DNA of 22,174 nt from RUG12395 sp034178705 (GCA_034178705.1 JAXFQY010000099.1:1-22174); one strand, 5' to 3'. Shown: positions 1-7,084, numbered from the stretch's first letter. Program-made: numbers and translations. The notes: generated from the sequence alone by a model not told the origin.

Positions 1-131
1 TACGCATGACAAAAGGAAGTTGATTATTGGCATTGAACTGATCTCCCGATTTCACCGACGAGAGGATGACTTACTTTCAATTGTCGGTATATTGAACGCC
101 GAGATTTCTTTTCGGCTTTCTCTCGGGAAGT

Positions 132-529
132 TCAATCCGCATAGGTATCTTGCATCACGATAGGGAACGCTCTTGCCACGGTTTCGGGCGGATTCCCGAA
201 CGCTCCGTAACCGAATGCACCGAGAATCAGCACCTCGTTCCCGTTGACTGCAGCAATCTCAAATGTCAGATGAATGCGTGCCGGCAGCAGTATTTTAGCG
301 CTCATAGCGGAATCTCTGTCGATTTATCGCCTGCGTTGGGATTCATTGCATGGCTTGGACGTTCCGGAAGATTTTGTGCCGGGCTGGTCGGGATATTCAT
401 GTTCCGCCGTTCCTCCTCGGGGAGTATCTCAGGAAGGCGCCTATCACTCTTGAAGATACGCCTATTCGGCGAGCGAAGGAAAACCGATCCCCTCCTCTGT
501 GCATATATTGTACTGATATCAGTACTCAT
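132..529 (-). pseudogene. Decayed remnant of a microbial-type poly(ADP-ribose) glycohydrolase (TIGR02452/DUF2263-like), C-terminal half
   Basis: Two minus-strand reading frames together give the C-terminal half of a TIGR02452-type protein. The first (529 to 302; recognisable homology only from about 475) carries IFKSD, LPEEE, then TSPAQNLPERPSHAMNPN, matching the family's FKSD...LPEE...APNL..PSNAMNP pattern. It stops at 302. The match continues one frame over from 305 to 132 (57 codons) with RIHLTFEIAAVNGNEVLILG and GAFGYGAFGNPPETVARAF, matching the family's LILGAFGCGAFGNPPE block; Cys has become Tyr in GCG. The N-terminal half, with the GGG and QEE catalytic motifs of bacterial PARGs, is missing, and the frames are joined only by an ATGA frameshift. 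I infer a pseudogene truncated at its 5' end. Intact members remove ADP-ribose polymers from proteins. Motif recognition is from memory, not a search. Confidence 0.78.
510..525. promoter_or_regulatory. 16-bp perfect palindrome, candidate operator of the DUF2935 gene
   Basis: GTACTGATATCAGTAC is a perfect 16-bp inverted repeat ending 21 bp before the ATG at 547. A TATATT hexamer (504-509) directly precedes it and could be a -10, but no good -35 lies 16-18 bp upstream. A palindrome just downstream of the -10 is where a dimeric repressor would sit. I do not recognise the site as that of a named regulator family. Confidence 0.45.
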
Positions 530-546
530 TGATAACGGAGGACAAT

Positions 547-1440
547 ATGTTGACAGATAGTTTTGTTGTAAGTTCCCTGGAATTGCATCTGTTTTTCGGG
601 CGCATTATGAAAGAACACGCCTTGTTTTTAAGGGCCGCCTTTACTCCTGCCGATCCGTCTTTCTCGAGCAAAGCGGAGTATTACAAAAAGGAATTTGAAA
701 ATCTGCTTTCTCATGCGGTGGTACTCGGTAACGGCATTGTCAGTCAGACCGTGCTGGATTCGGGCGAATTGGTTACGGAGTTCACCGCTCTTGCGGAAAA
801 TCAGACCAAGGCTTTTACCGGCATTTTCATCAATGAAGAAATTACGGCGAGAGAATTGCGTTTGCGCTCCGGCAGATCAGGCAGCAATATCAGCGCCGAA
901 ACCATTCGCCGTACCAAGCAGATGAATCAAAGGGCTTTGGAACTTCTGAACGGACTGATTGCCTTTAAGGAGCGGGTTTTACAGAATGTTTTGCATTGCA
1001 AAATGTTTACCGGAAACTATCCTTTGCTGCTTGAACACATTATCCGGGAGGCAAAACTGTACCGCGGATATGTGGAGAATCTGCAGAAGGAAGGCGGACT
1101 CTCCGATGTCACGATGCATGATACCGAATGCTTCTGGAATCAGATCATGATGGAACACGCCTTGTTTATCCGGGGACTTCTGGATCCTACTGAGGTGGAG
1201 CTGATCGAAAAGGCGGACCAGTTTGCGGATGATTATTCAGAATTGTTGGAAGCCTGCCGGCAAGCCCAAAACCGGACAATGCCAGATAGTTCTCTGAAAG
1301 AAACTGAAAAATTCAGGGAGTTTAAAGAGGCAGGTGCAAAGGGAATCACGGGATGCGCCATCCGTTCCGTAATTTTACCGCTTCTCGCTGATCATGTTCT
1401 GAGAGAAGCCAATCATTATATTCGTTTGCTGACAGTATAA
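547..1440 (+). CDS. DUF2935 ferritin-like/hemerythrin-like helical protein
   Basis: A 297-residue helical protein of the DUF2935 family, which forms paired four-helix bundles with ferritin-like metal sites; its cellular role is not established. The sequence shows an internal duplication. IMKEHALFLR (about 20-29) recurs as IMMEHALFIR (200-209), and LLEHIIREAKLY (161-172) recurs as LADHVLREANHYI near the C-terminus. The repeated Glu-His and His-x-x-x-Glu residues are likely metal ligands. No signal peptide or membrane segment is seen, so it is probably cytoplasmic. I chose ATG 547 because GGAGG lies 6 nt upstream; the in-frame ATG at 529 has no ribosome site. It is a single gene with a palindrome in front (510-525) and a strong terminator behind (1503-1540). 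Confidence 0.85.
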   Translation: MLTDSFVVSSLELHLFFGRIMKEHALFLRAAFTPADPSFSSKAEYYKKEFENLLSHAVVLGNGIVSQTVLDSGELVTEFTALAENQTKAFTGIFINEEITARELRLRSGRSGSNISAETIRRTKQMNQRALELLNGLIAFKERVLQNVLHCKMFTGNYPLLLEHIIREAKLYRGYVENLQKEGGLSDVTMHDTECFWNQIMMEHALFIRGLLDPTEVELIEKADQFADDYSELLEACRQAQNRTMPDSSLKETEKFREFKEAGAKGITGCAIRSVILPLLADHVLREANHYIRLLTV

Positions 1441-1502
1441 GAAAATCCTGAGATTCACATAACTTTTCCGGTCGTTGCGTGCATCCGTTTGGCTGTTCCG
1501 CA

Positions 1503-1540
1503 AATAAAAATCCGCTTCGGAAAGGAAGCGGATTTTTATT
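1503..1540. terminator. Bidirectional rho-independent terminator between converging DUF2935 and acyl-CoA synthetase genes
   Basis: A perfect 16-bp stem (1503-1518 with 1525-1540) around a 6-nt loop. Each arm has a GC-rich top and an AT-rich base that gives a T-rich tail on both strands (GGATTTTTATT on plus, GGATTTTTATTTG on minus). It should end transcription of the plus-strand gene ending at 1440 and the minus-strand gene ending at 1697. Confidence 0.9.
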
Positions 1541-1584
1541 GATTGCGGTGTTCTCTGCGGAACATGTGCAAAGCCGGAGACCCT

Positions 1585-1626
1585 GCCCCCGATAGACGGC
1601 TACGGGTTTGCCGGGGGCTGTTTTTC
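1585..1626 (+). terminator. Second hairpin with T-tract, plus-strand terminator
   Basis: GCCCCCG (1585-1591) pairs with CGGGGGC (1612-1618), followed by TGTTTTTC. The 20-nt loop can form a short inner GGC/GCC pairing. It points plus, about 45 nt after the first terminator, so it is either a back-up or the end of a short untranslated RNA from 1541-1626. No convincing promoter was found between the two hairpins. Confidence 0.6.
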
Positions 1627-1696
1627 GGATTGTACTCTGCTTCGAAGAAGGTTGTTCCGGGCGGACAGCAGCCGGCAAAAACTGCCGCGTGAGCGG

Positions 1697-3391
1697 TCAA
1701 TCGATTGTCGTGTTCAGTTTAAAGCGCTGAATTTTCCGCAGTGTATTTTTCGGGAATTCCGTTTCGCGGATTTTTACGACACTTATTTTCTTGTAAGGAA
1801 CGGTTTTTTTGTTATACGCGTCCACATGCTTTTTCAGGCAGCCCTCGATGTCTTCTATTCCGTTCTGCTCAAAATACTCCTTGTCCGGATAGATCTCGGC
1901 AACGATGGCGTTGTAGGAAATTCCTCTTTTGCTTTGCCCTTCGTAAACAACAATTTCAAGCACACCGGGCGCTGCAGACAGCTCGTTTTCAATTTCCTCC
2001 GGATAAACATTCTTCCCGTTGGAAAGAATGATCAGATTCTTTTTCCTTCCGGTAATATAAAGCACGCCGTTTTTGTCCAGCTTTCCGTAGTCACCCGTCC
2101 GGAAATAGCCTTCCTTGAATGCATCGGCAGTCGCGGTTTCATCTTTGTAATATCCGAGCATGACAATCGGACCTTTTACGAGAATTTCTCCCTCGCCGTC
2201 CTCATTCGGCTCATCAATTCGAACGGTTACGGAATCAATCGGATCACCGACGCTGCCGAGTACAACGTTTTTTGTCCTGTTTACGGAAATCAACGGGGAG
2301 CATTCGGTAATCCCATAGCCGTTGAGCATGGTAATGCCGATTCCGTCAAAGAAATGCAGAACCTCAGGGCTGATGGGTGCCCCTCCGGTAATGACCGTCT
2401 GCAGTTCTCCTCCGAACACCTTCCGGATAGCACCGAACAGCCTTTTTCGTTGGTCGATTCCGACCTTACGCATGGCGTTGCTTGCCTTAATCATTCGGAA
2501 GACGAGCTCATCTCTGCCCTGCTCCTTCAGTTTCGTTACGATTTTCCGATAAAAGGTTTCAAGGTAAAGGGGGACCAGAACCAGATGCTGCGGCTTCTGC
2601 TCGTGCAGTTCCTTGAGCAAATATCGGAGACCGGAGGAAATATAGACCTCACAGCCGATCATGACATGACCGATCAGCATAATCGTGGATCCATAGGTAT
2701 GATGCGGCGGAAGGACGCTGACCGTTTTTTTGCCCAGTTCAATATACGGAACAGCATGGTACATATCGGCAAGAATAGCATTTTGATTGAGCATGACCCC
2801 CTTGCCTTTCCCTGTTGTACCGGAGGTAAATACAAGCAGAGAAAGTTTGACAGGATCGATCGGCGTATTGTAGTATAACCCCGGATTCTTTTCAAATTTC
2901 TCCCGTCCGGCTTTGAGCAGGGAGGAAAGGGATCTCTCGCTGTTCTTGGAAGCAAGAAGAATCGGAGCTTCCGACAGCTCGGTTTGCTCGGCAATAAAGG
3001 AGAGTTTATCAGAGATTTCCTCTTCTCCGAAAAGGAAAGAGACAGCTGCTTTTTGGACCGTATCGGCAAGATCCTCCTGCTGCCAATCCCGGTCAAGGGG
3101 AACCAGAACTGCGCCGATGCAGAGCACGGCAAAATAGGTGAGCGCCCATTCATAGGACATTTTCCCGATTAAGGCACAGTGCTTTCCTGCGCAGCCCATA
3201 GACAGCAGTTCGCTTGCCAGAGCATGCACATCCTCGGCAAACTCAGAGAATGTGATCTTTTGCAGGTCCTGTCCGTGCGGGTCAGTACGGAAAGAATATG
3301 CGTATTGTTCACCGTATTTGTCCGAAGCCCATTCCACAAGATGGCGGATATTGGTGAACTCGTTTTTTTCATATATCTGGTATTTGCTCAT
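1697..3391 (-). CDS. AMP-forming acyl-CoA synthetase (fatty acid--CoA ligase-like)
   Basis: A 564-residue adenylate-forming enzyme (AMP-binding family). It activates a carboxylic acid, probably a medium or long fatty acid, with ATP and joins it to CoA. Visible motifs in order: P-loop-like TSGTTGKGKG (189-198), NGYGITECSP (357-366), YFRTGD (429-434), GRKKNLIILSNGKN (448-461), and the C-terminal motif PKNTLRKIQR (547-556) with the catalytic Lys at 553. The usual Gly before that Lys is Arg. No membrane segment is visible. AAAGGAG lies 9 nt before ATG 3391. It follows the marR gene by 72 nt with no terminator between, so the two are probably co-transcribed and MarR may sense the acid or acyl-CoA. 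Substrate cannot be read from the sequence; an acyl-ACP or other acid ligase is possible. Confidence 0.9.
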   Translation of the reverse strand: MSKYQIYEKNEFTNIRHLVEWASDKYGEQYAYSFRTDPHGQDLQKITFSEFAEDVHALASELLSMGCAGKHCALIGKMSYEWALTYFAVLCIGAVLVPLDRDWQQEDLADTVQKAAVSFLFGEEEISDKLSFIAEQTELSEAPILLASKNSERSLSSLLKAGREKFEKNPGLYYNTPIDPVKLSLLVFTSGTTGKGKGVMLNQNAILADMYHAVPYIELGKKTVSVLPPHHTYGSTIMLIGHVMIGCEVYISSGLRYLLKELHEQKPQHLVLVPLYLETFYRKIVTKLKEQGRDELVFRMIKASNAMRKVGIDQRKRLFGAIRKVFGGELQTVITGGAPISPEVLHFFDGIGITMLNGYGITECSPLISVNRTKNVVLGSVGDPIDSVTVRIDEPNEDGEGEILVKGPIVMLGYYKDETATADAFKEGYFRTGDYGKLDKNGVLYITGRKKNLIILSNGKNVYPEEIENELSAAPGVLEIVVYEGQSKRGISYNAIVAEIYPDKEYFEQNGIEDIEGCLKKHVDAYNKKTVPYKKISVVKIRETEFPKNTLRKIQRFKLNTTID

Positions 3392-3463
3392 TATTCATTC
3401 TCCTTTGACGGATTTTATCTTGTTCTGCTTCTGTGAAACTGAGGGGATTGTCCGCAGAGAAAA

Positions 3464-3925
3464 TTACTTTGCTTTTTCCGGTTGATTGTATTTTTTACAG
3501 ATATTATCAAGATTTTGGCTGATTCGGGAAAGACAGCGGTAAAGAACGCTCCTTTCTTCCTCCGTAATACCTTTGCTTGCCGGCTCAAAAACAGAATCGA
3601 TTTTCTGCGCGATAAAGGCACCGAGTTCTTTTCCTTTTTCGGTCAGGGTCAGGGGGGCGTTATACCTTTTTTTTGCCGCAGAATCACAGAAAATGTATCC
3701 GTTGGCTTCGAGATACCGCAACGAATGGGAGAGATAGGATTTATCCTCCTGGCAGATGTCGCACAGCTCCGTTGCTGTCAGCTCCGTTTCCTTATACAAG
3801 TAATACAGGCAGGATACGTGCGTTCCTTTCAGATTATACTCCGCTGTTTCTTCTACCTTGATTTTCTGAATGCAGCGATGAATTTTCAGGATCATTACCG
3901 TAAAGCTCTGATAGCGATCGTCCAT
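3464..3925 (-). CDS. MarR-family transcriptional regulator
   Basis: A 153-residue winged-helix protein of the MarR type. Dimerising helices lie at both ends (about 1-35 and 115-150), a helix-turn-helix at about 48-75 (ELTATELCDICQEDKSYLSHSL), and a short wing at about 80-95 (AAKKRYNAPLTLTEKG). Four Cys residues lie in the first two thirds, but no clear redox motif. The start is fixed by AAGGAGG 4 nt before ATG 3925. Its promoter (3959-3987) is a perfect consensus and holds two palindromes, which suggests autorepression. The acyl-CoA synthetase follows in the same direction, so fatty acids or acyl-CoAs are plausible ligands, by analogy with MarR-type lipid regulators; that part is inference. 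Confidence 0.88.
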   Translation of the reverse strand: MDDRYQSFTVMILKIHRCIQKIKVEETAEYNLKGTHVSCLYYLYKETELTATELCDICQEDKSYLSHSLRYLEANGYIFCDSAAKKRYNAPLTLTEKGKELGAFIAQKIDSVFEPASKGITEEERSVLYRCLSRISQNLDNICKKYNQPEKAK

Positions 3926-3936
3926 AAGACCTCCTT

Positions 3937-3956
3937 CTTGTTGAAAATTCTACAAG
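3937..3956. promoter_or_regulatory. Candidate MarR operator between -10 and ribosome site
   Basis: On the minus strand this reads CTTGTAGAATTTTCAACAAG, a 20-bp imperfect palindrome matching its own complement at 16 of 20 positions (CTTGT..GAA..TTC..ACAAG). It covers the expected transcription start and lies directly upstream of the marR ribosome site. Size and layout fit a MarR dimer site. Confidence 0.6.
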
Positions 3957-3958
3957 CG

Positions 3959-3987
3959 ATTATAGCACAAACTTGTGGAATTGTCAA
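3959..3987 (-). promoter_or_regulatory. Perfect-consensus sigma-A promoter of marR/acyl-CoA synthetase, with palindromic spacer
   Basis: TTGACA (3982-3987), a 17-bp spacer and TATAAT (3959-3964) read on the minus strand, an exact match to the consensus in both boxes. The spacer contains CACAAGTTTGTG (3966-3977), an inverted repeat with CACAA/TTGTG arms resembling the half-site of the operator at 3937-3956. A promoter this strong is likely held down by a repressor. Confidence 0.88.
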
Positions 3988-4094
3988 CAGTTTTCGGGAG
4001 ATTTCCGTACTCTTTTACGGAGGCACGGATGAAAGATCAGAAAATGGCGGTCTGAAGAAATTGTTAACCGATTGAATAGCGAATAAACGGGAAA

Positions 4095-4129
4095 AACAGT
4101 GCCGATGCGCAAAACGCATCGACACTGTT
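4095..4129 (-). terminator. Orphan rho-independent terminator upstream of marR
   Basis: AACAGTG-C-CGATGCG (4095-4109) pairs with CGCATCG-A-CACTGTT (4115-4129), a 14-pair stem with one mismatch and a 5-nt loop. On the minus strand it runs into a T-tract (CTGTTTTTCCCG); on the plus strand there is none. No minus-strand gene ends just before it. The rest of 3988-4263 shows no gene; it has one small inverted repeat, TCCGTA/TACGGA, near 4004-4021. Confidence 0.6.
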
Positions 4130-4263
4130 CTGACTGGCTTCTCGGATTCCCGGCGGAGACTGCCTGGAAGCCGGTTTTTTCTTTTCGAATCCTCTTGAAT
4201 CTGAACGAACCGGAAAAAGATTGCCGGCTTTTCGGCGGCCGCTCCTTTCTTTTCTGTTTTCTC

Positions 4264-4293
4264 TTGATTTTCCCGGCAGAAAAAAGGTATACT
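4264..4293 (+). promoter_or_regulatory. Sigma-A promoter of the AlbA_2/ATPase gene
   Basis: TTGATT (4264-4269), an 18-bp spacer and TATACT (4288-4293). The implied transcript starts near 4300, giving a leader of only about 20 nt before ATG 4322. Confidence 0.7.
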
Positions 4294-4305
4294 GTAAAAA
4301 ACAGT
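4291..4305. promoter_or_regulatory. Inverted repeat ACTGT-AAAAA-ACAGT over the -10 and transcription start
   Basis: Perfect 5-bp arms around A5, overlapping the end of the -10 box and the predicted start site. The downstream gene encodes a protein with a C-terminal winged helix, so this could be an autoregulatory operator. The arms are short and chance cannot be excluded. Confidence 0.35.
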
Positions 4306-4321
4306 GAATAGGGGCAGGGAA

Positions 4322-5749
4322 ATGATCGATCTGTCAAACATTGAAAAATATAGGGAAAACAACCGGATCGAGGCAAAAAAAGCACTCGGTGGGTTGCCGC
4401 AGAGCATATGGGAAACCTATTCCTCCTTCGCAAATACGCTCGGCGGGATTTTGCTTCTGGGGGTGGAGGAACAGAAGGACAAATCGCTTCACCCGATCCG
4501 GCTTCCCGATCCGGAGCGGCTGGTTGCCGAGTTTTGGCGGATTGTCAATGACCCCGCACGGGTCAGTGTGAACATTTTAACCGACCGGAATGTGCAGGTG
4601 CAAAGGCAGGGCGAGTCCTGTATCATTGCCATAACGGTTCCGCGTGCCAATCGAAGGGATCTGCCGGTCTATCTGGACGGAAATCTGCGGAATTCCTACA
4701 GGAGGAACGGAGAGGGGGATTACCGATGCAGTCCTGAGGAAATTGCCGCCATGCTTCGCGACGCCGAGGTTTCCTCGCAGGATCGGCGTGTGCTTGAAGG
4801 GCTGGGGACCGATGCCCTTGACGGTGACAGTATCGGTCGGTACCGTGAGCAATTGGGCAAGACCAAGCCGGGTCATTTGTGGAATGAACTGAAGGATGAG
4901 GATTTTCTTCTTCAGGCGGGAGCGCTCGGTATGGGGGCGGATGCTGCTTTGCACCCTACGGCAGCCGGATTGCTGATGTTCGGGAAGGAAGCGGAGATTG
5001 TCCGGGAATACCCCCACTATTCTCTCCGCTTTGATACGGAAACGGAGGAGGAACGCCTCTGTTCCTCCTCCGAGGATTGGAGCGGGAATCTGTACGATTT
5101 TTATCTTCGGGTTTGCGGAGCGTTTTCCGGATATGCTTTGCCGGACGGAAGCGTGGCATCCTCGGATTCTGCTGTGTACAGTGCTCTCTGCGAGGCGCTT
5201 GCCAACTGCCTTGTCAATGGGGACTATCACGGGAAGCGGGGGACCGTTATCCTCCTGCAGGAAAACTGTGTGACGATGTCTAACCCCGGAACCTTCCGTG
5301 TTCGTCTTTCCGAGGCGAGAGTAGGGGGTGTTTCCGACCCGCGTCACGAAACGCTGATGTCGCTTTTTCATTTGATCGGGGTTGGGGCACGCACCGGAAG
5401 CGGTCTTCCGGGAATTTTTGCCGTATGGCGGAAACGCGGCTGGGCGGATCCGGTTATCACCGAATCCTTTGCCCCGGAAGGAATTACGCTGACCCTTCCT
5501 TTCGGTAAAGAGGAAACCAAGATTCCGCAGACCTCCGCGCGCCCGCTGAACCGCGGCATCAACGCCCTTCGCCGTCGGGCGGCGATCGAGTATCTGACAG
5601 CCAATGTTACCGCAAGCCGTGCCGGGCTTGCCGAAGCGCTCGGAATCTCTCATGCGGCTGCCGGACGTATCCTGACCGGGTTGGAGCAAGAGGGAATCGC
5701 GGTATCGGATGGAGCGGCACGCAACCGGGTTTACCGATTGAAAGCTTGA
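4322..5749 (+). CDS. AlbA_2 / GHKL-ATPase / winged-helix regulator (RecG-like ATP-binding protein)
   Basis: A 475-residue protein of the family often annotated as putative transcriptional regulator or RecG-like ATP-binding protein. Domains in order: an AlbA_2 (Schlafen-type) domain at about 8-130 (ENNRIEAKKALGGLP, SFANTLGGILLLGVEE); a HATPase_c_4 domain at about 285-395, with EALANCLVNGDY (291-302) as N-box, SNPG (320-323) and GARTGSGLPGI (355-365); and a winged helix at about 415-475 (ASRAGLAEALGISHAAAGRILTGLEQEGI). I infer an ATP-responsive DNA- or RNA-binding regulator; target and reaction are unknown for most relatives. ATG 4322 is chosen because GGGGCAGGG precedes it; ATG 4304 would start almost at the transcript end. 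No neighbour on this strand forms an obvious operon with it. Confidence 0.82.
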   Translation: MIDLSNIEKYRENNRIEAKKALGGLPQSIWETYSSFANTLGGILLLGVEEQKDKSLHPIRLPDPERLVAEFWRIVNDPARVSVNILTDRNVQVQRQGESCIIAITVPRANRRDLPVYLDGNLRNSYRRNGEGDYRCSPEEIAAMLRDAEVSSQDRRVLEGLGTDALDGDSIGRYREQLGKTKPGHLWNELKDEDFLLQAGALGMGADAALHPTAAGLLMFGKEAEIVREYPHYSLRFDTETEEERLCSSSEDWSGNLYDFYLRVCGAFSGYALPDGSVASSDSAVYSALCEALANCLVNGDYHGKRGTVILLQENCVTMSNPGTFRVRLSEARVGGVSDPRHETLMSLFHLIGVGARTGSGLPGIFAVWRKRGWADPVITESFAPEGITLTLPFGKEETKIPQTSARPLNRGINALRRRAAIEYLTANVTASRAGLAEALGISHAAAGRILTGLEQEGIAVSDGAARNRVYRLKA

Positions 5750-5916
5750 CGGTCCACCGATGTCAGGAGATTCCTGAAAAGAGCCACCCGATCGGAGTTA
5801 CTTCCGTACAACAGCGCTTGCAGAGAGAAACGAATTCATCTGATGTGTGATCTTGAAAACATAACCGCGTCGGTTTCTGAAGCAAAGAAACGGTTTCTGC
5901 GAAAGGATATTTTCCC

Positions 5917-6093
5917 GTGAAAAAGGATAAAATAAACCCTTGCGAGCTGATTTGTGCCGCAGAGCATCCGAATCGGGAGGATCTCCCGGCGCGGATGTGC
6001 CGAAAGGAGGGCGTCCCGTTCTTAGCGATCAGACGTCAGACGGTGACGAAAAAAGCAAAGGGAGGATTTGCGTGGAGCACGTTTATGATATGA
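5917..6093 (+). CDS. Probable small protein, 58 residues, overlapping the start of thioredoxin reductase
   Basis: A GTG-started frame (5917) preceded by AAAGGA with a 9-nt gap. It begins (V/M)KKDKINPCELICAAEHPN and ends KKAKGGFAWSTFMI. The product is soluble and basic at its C-terminus, with Cys at positions 9, 13 and 28 and a central hydrophobic VPFLAIRR. The stop lies 22 nt inside the thioredoxin reductase gene, which suggests translational coupling. Frame choice is supported by composition: the competing upstream extension of the reductase frame through the same bases is Ser/Gly/Arg-rich and does not look like protein. I do not recognise a family. 5750-5916 holds no gene; it has a short imperfect repeat of CGGTTTCTG (near 5871 and 5891) and no convincing promoter. 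Confidence 0.5.
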   Translation: MKKDKINPCELICAAEHPNREDLPARMCRKEGVPFLAIRRQTVTKKAKGGFAWSTFMI

Positions 6094-7013
6094 TTATCGT
6101 CGGCGGAGGCCCGGCGGGGTATACGACAGCCCTTTATGCTGCCCGGGCAGGGCTGGACGCCGTTCTCCTGGAAAAATCGGCCCCCGGCGGGCAGATGGGT
6201 CTGACCGGGGAAATTGATAATTATCCCGGCTTCGAAGAGGGGATTGACGGCTTTACACTCGGGTTGAAAATGCAGAAAAGCGCTGAGCGATTCGGTGCCG
6301 TTACCCGCTATGCCGAGGCGATATCCGCTGATTTTTCCGGAAAAATCAAAAAGATTCAAACTGCCGGCGGTATCTTCCTGGGGAAAACGGTGGTTCTTGC
6401 CATGGGGGCGAGTCCGCGGAATCTGGGACTGACGGGGGAGAAAGAGCTGACCGGACGCGGGGTTCATTACTGCGCGCATTGTGACGGACGTTTTTATAAG
6501 AACAAAAGGGTGTTGGTTGTCGGCGGTGGAAATTCGGCGGCAGCAGATGCTTTATATCTTTCCCGACTTGCCGCAAAGGTAACGGTAATTCACCGCCGGA
6601 ATGCTTTGCGGGCGGAGAGGGCCTATCGCGAGCCTCTGGAAAAACTTCCGAATGTGGAGTTTCTCTGGAACAGCGTCGTGACCGCCTTTCTCCCGGAGGG
6701 GAAAGCGGTTGGTGCGCGTGTGAAAAATCTGCTTTCGGGAGTGGAAACGGATCTTGCAGCGGACGGTATTTTTGTCAGCATCGGCAGAAAGCCGGCAACG
6801 GAATTTCTGCGGGGGACTCCGGCAACGGATAAAAACGGATATCTGATTGCGGACGAAACCGCAAGAACAACAATCGACGGGGTCTTTGCTGTGGGGGATA
6901 TCCGAACCAAAGCGGTACGGCAGATCGTGACGGCTGTCTCTGACGGTGCAACGGCCGTGCATTTTGCGGAAAAGCATCTTGCGGAGAAGGAAGAATCGGA
7001 AATCGTTGAATGA
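6072..7013 (+). CDS. trxB: Thioredoxin reductase-like flavoprotein (TrxB family)
   Basis: A 313-residue FAD-dependent NAD(P)H:disulfide oxidoreductase of the low-molecular-weight TrxB type. Motifs: FAD-binding GGGPAG (11-16), redox CAHC (134-137, usually CATC), NADPH-binding GGGNSA (151-156) with HRR (174-176), and the C-terminal FAD motif VFAVGDIR. The NADPH motifs are intact, so it is unlike the ferredoxin-dependent clostridial reductases that lost them. The likely role is reduction of thioredoxin or a related small redox protein in the cytosol. GTG 6072 is chosen because GGGAGG lies 7 nt upstream and the family N-terminus begins just there; the longer frame from 5940 has no family-like extension. 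No thioredoxin gene is adjacent, so the true electron acceptor is uncertain. Confidence 0.88.
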   Translation: MEHVYDMIIVGGGPAGYTTALYAARAGLDAVLLEKSAPGGQMGLTGEIDNYPGFEEGIDGFTLGLKMQKSAERFGAVTRYAEAISADFSGKIKKIQTAGGIFLGKTVVLAMGASPRNLGLTGEKELTGRGVHYCAHCDGRFYKNKRVLVVGGGNSAAADALYLSRLAAKVTVIHRRNALRAERAYREPLEKLPNVEFLWNSVVTAFLPEGKAVGARVKNLLSGVETDLAADGIFVSIGRKPATEFLRGTPATDKNGYLIADETARTTIDGVFAVGDIRTKAVRQIVTAVSDGATAVHFAEKHLAEKEESEIVE

Positions 7014-7084
7014 AGCTGAGAATCGGCACGCGCATTTCCGCAGATTGCGGAAAACGACTCGCCGAGGTTTCCTGCGTTTCTGCC

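Noticed and set aside
2..163. Plus-strand frame open from the left edge for 53 codons (TAG at 161)
   Set aside because: It could be the end of a gene beyond the edge, but it resembles no family, is short, and its end overlaps the minus-strand PARG remnant. Left uncalled.
150..560. Plus-strand open frame of 136 codons
   Set aside because: Antisense to the PARG remnant, rich in Ser/Arg/Cys, no ribosome site, and overlaps the true start of the DUF2935 gene.
1652..2878. Long plus-strand frame of 408 codons
   Set aside because: Shadow of the acyl-CoA synthetase on the opposite strand; composition is not protein-like and there is no ribosome site.
5940..6071. 44-residue N-terminal extension of thioredoxin reductase
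   Set aside because: Ser/Gly/Arg-rich, unlike the family; the GTG at 6072 has a better ribosome site and the same bases encode a more plausible small protein in another frame.
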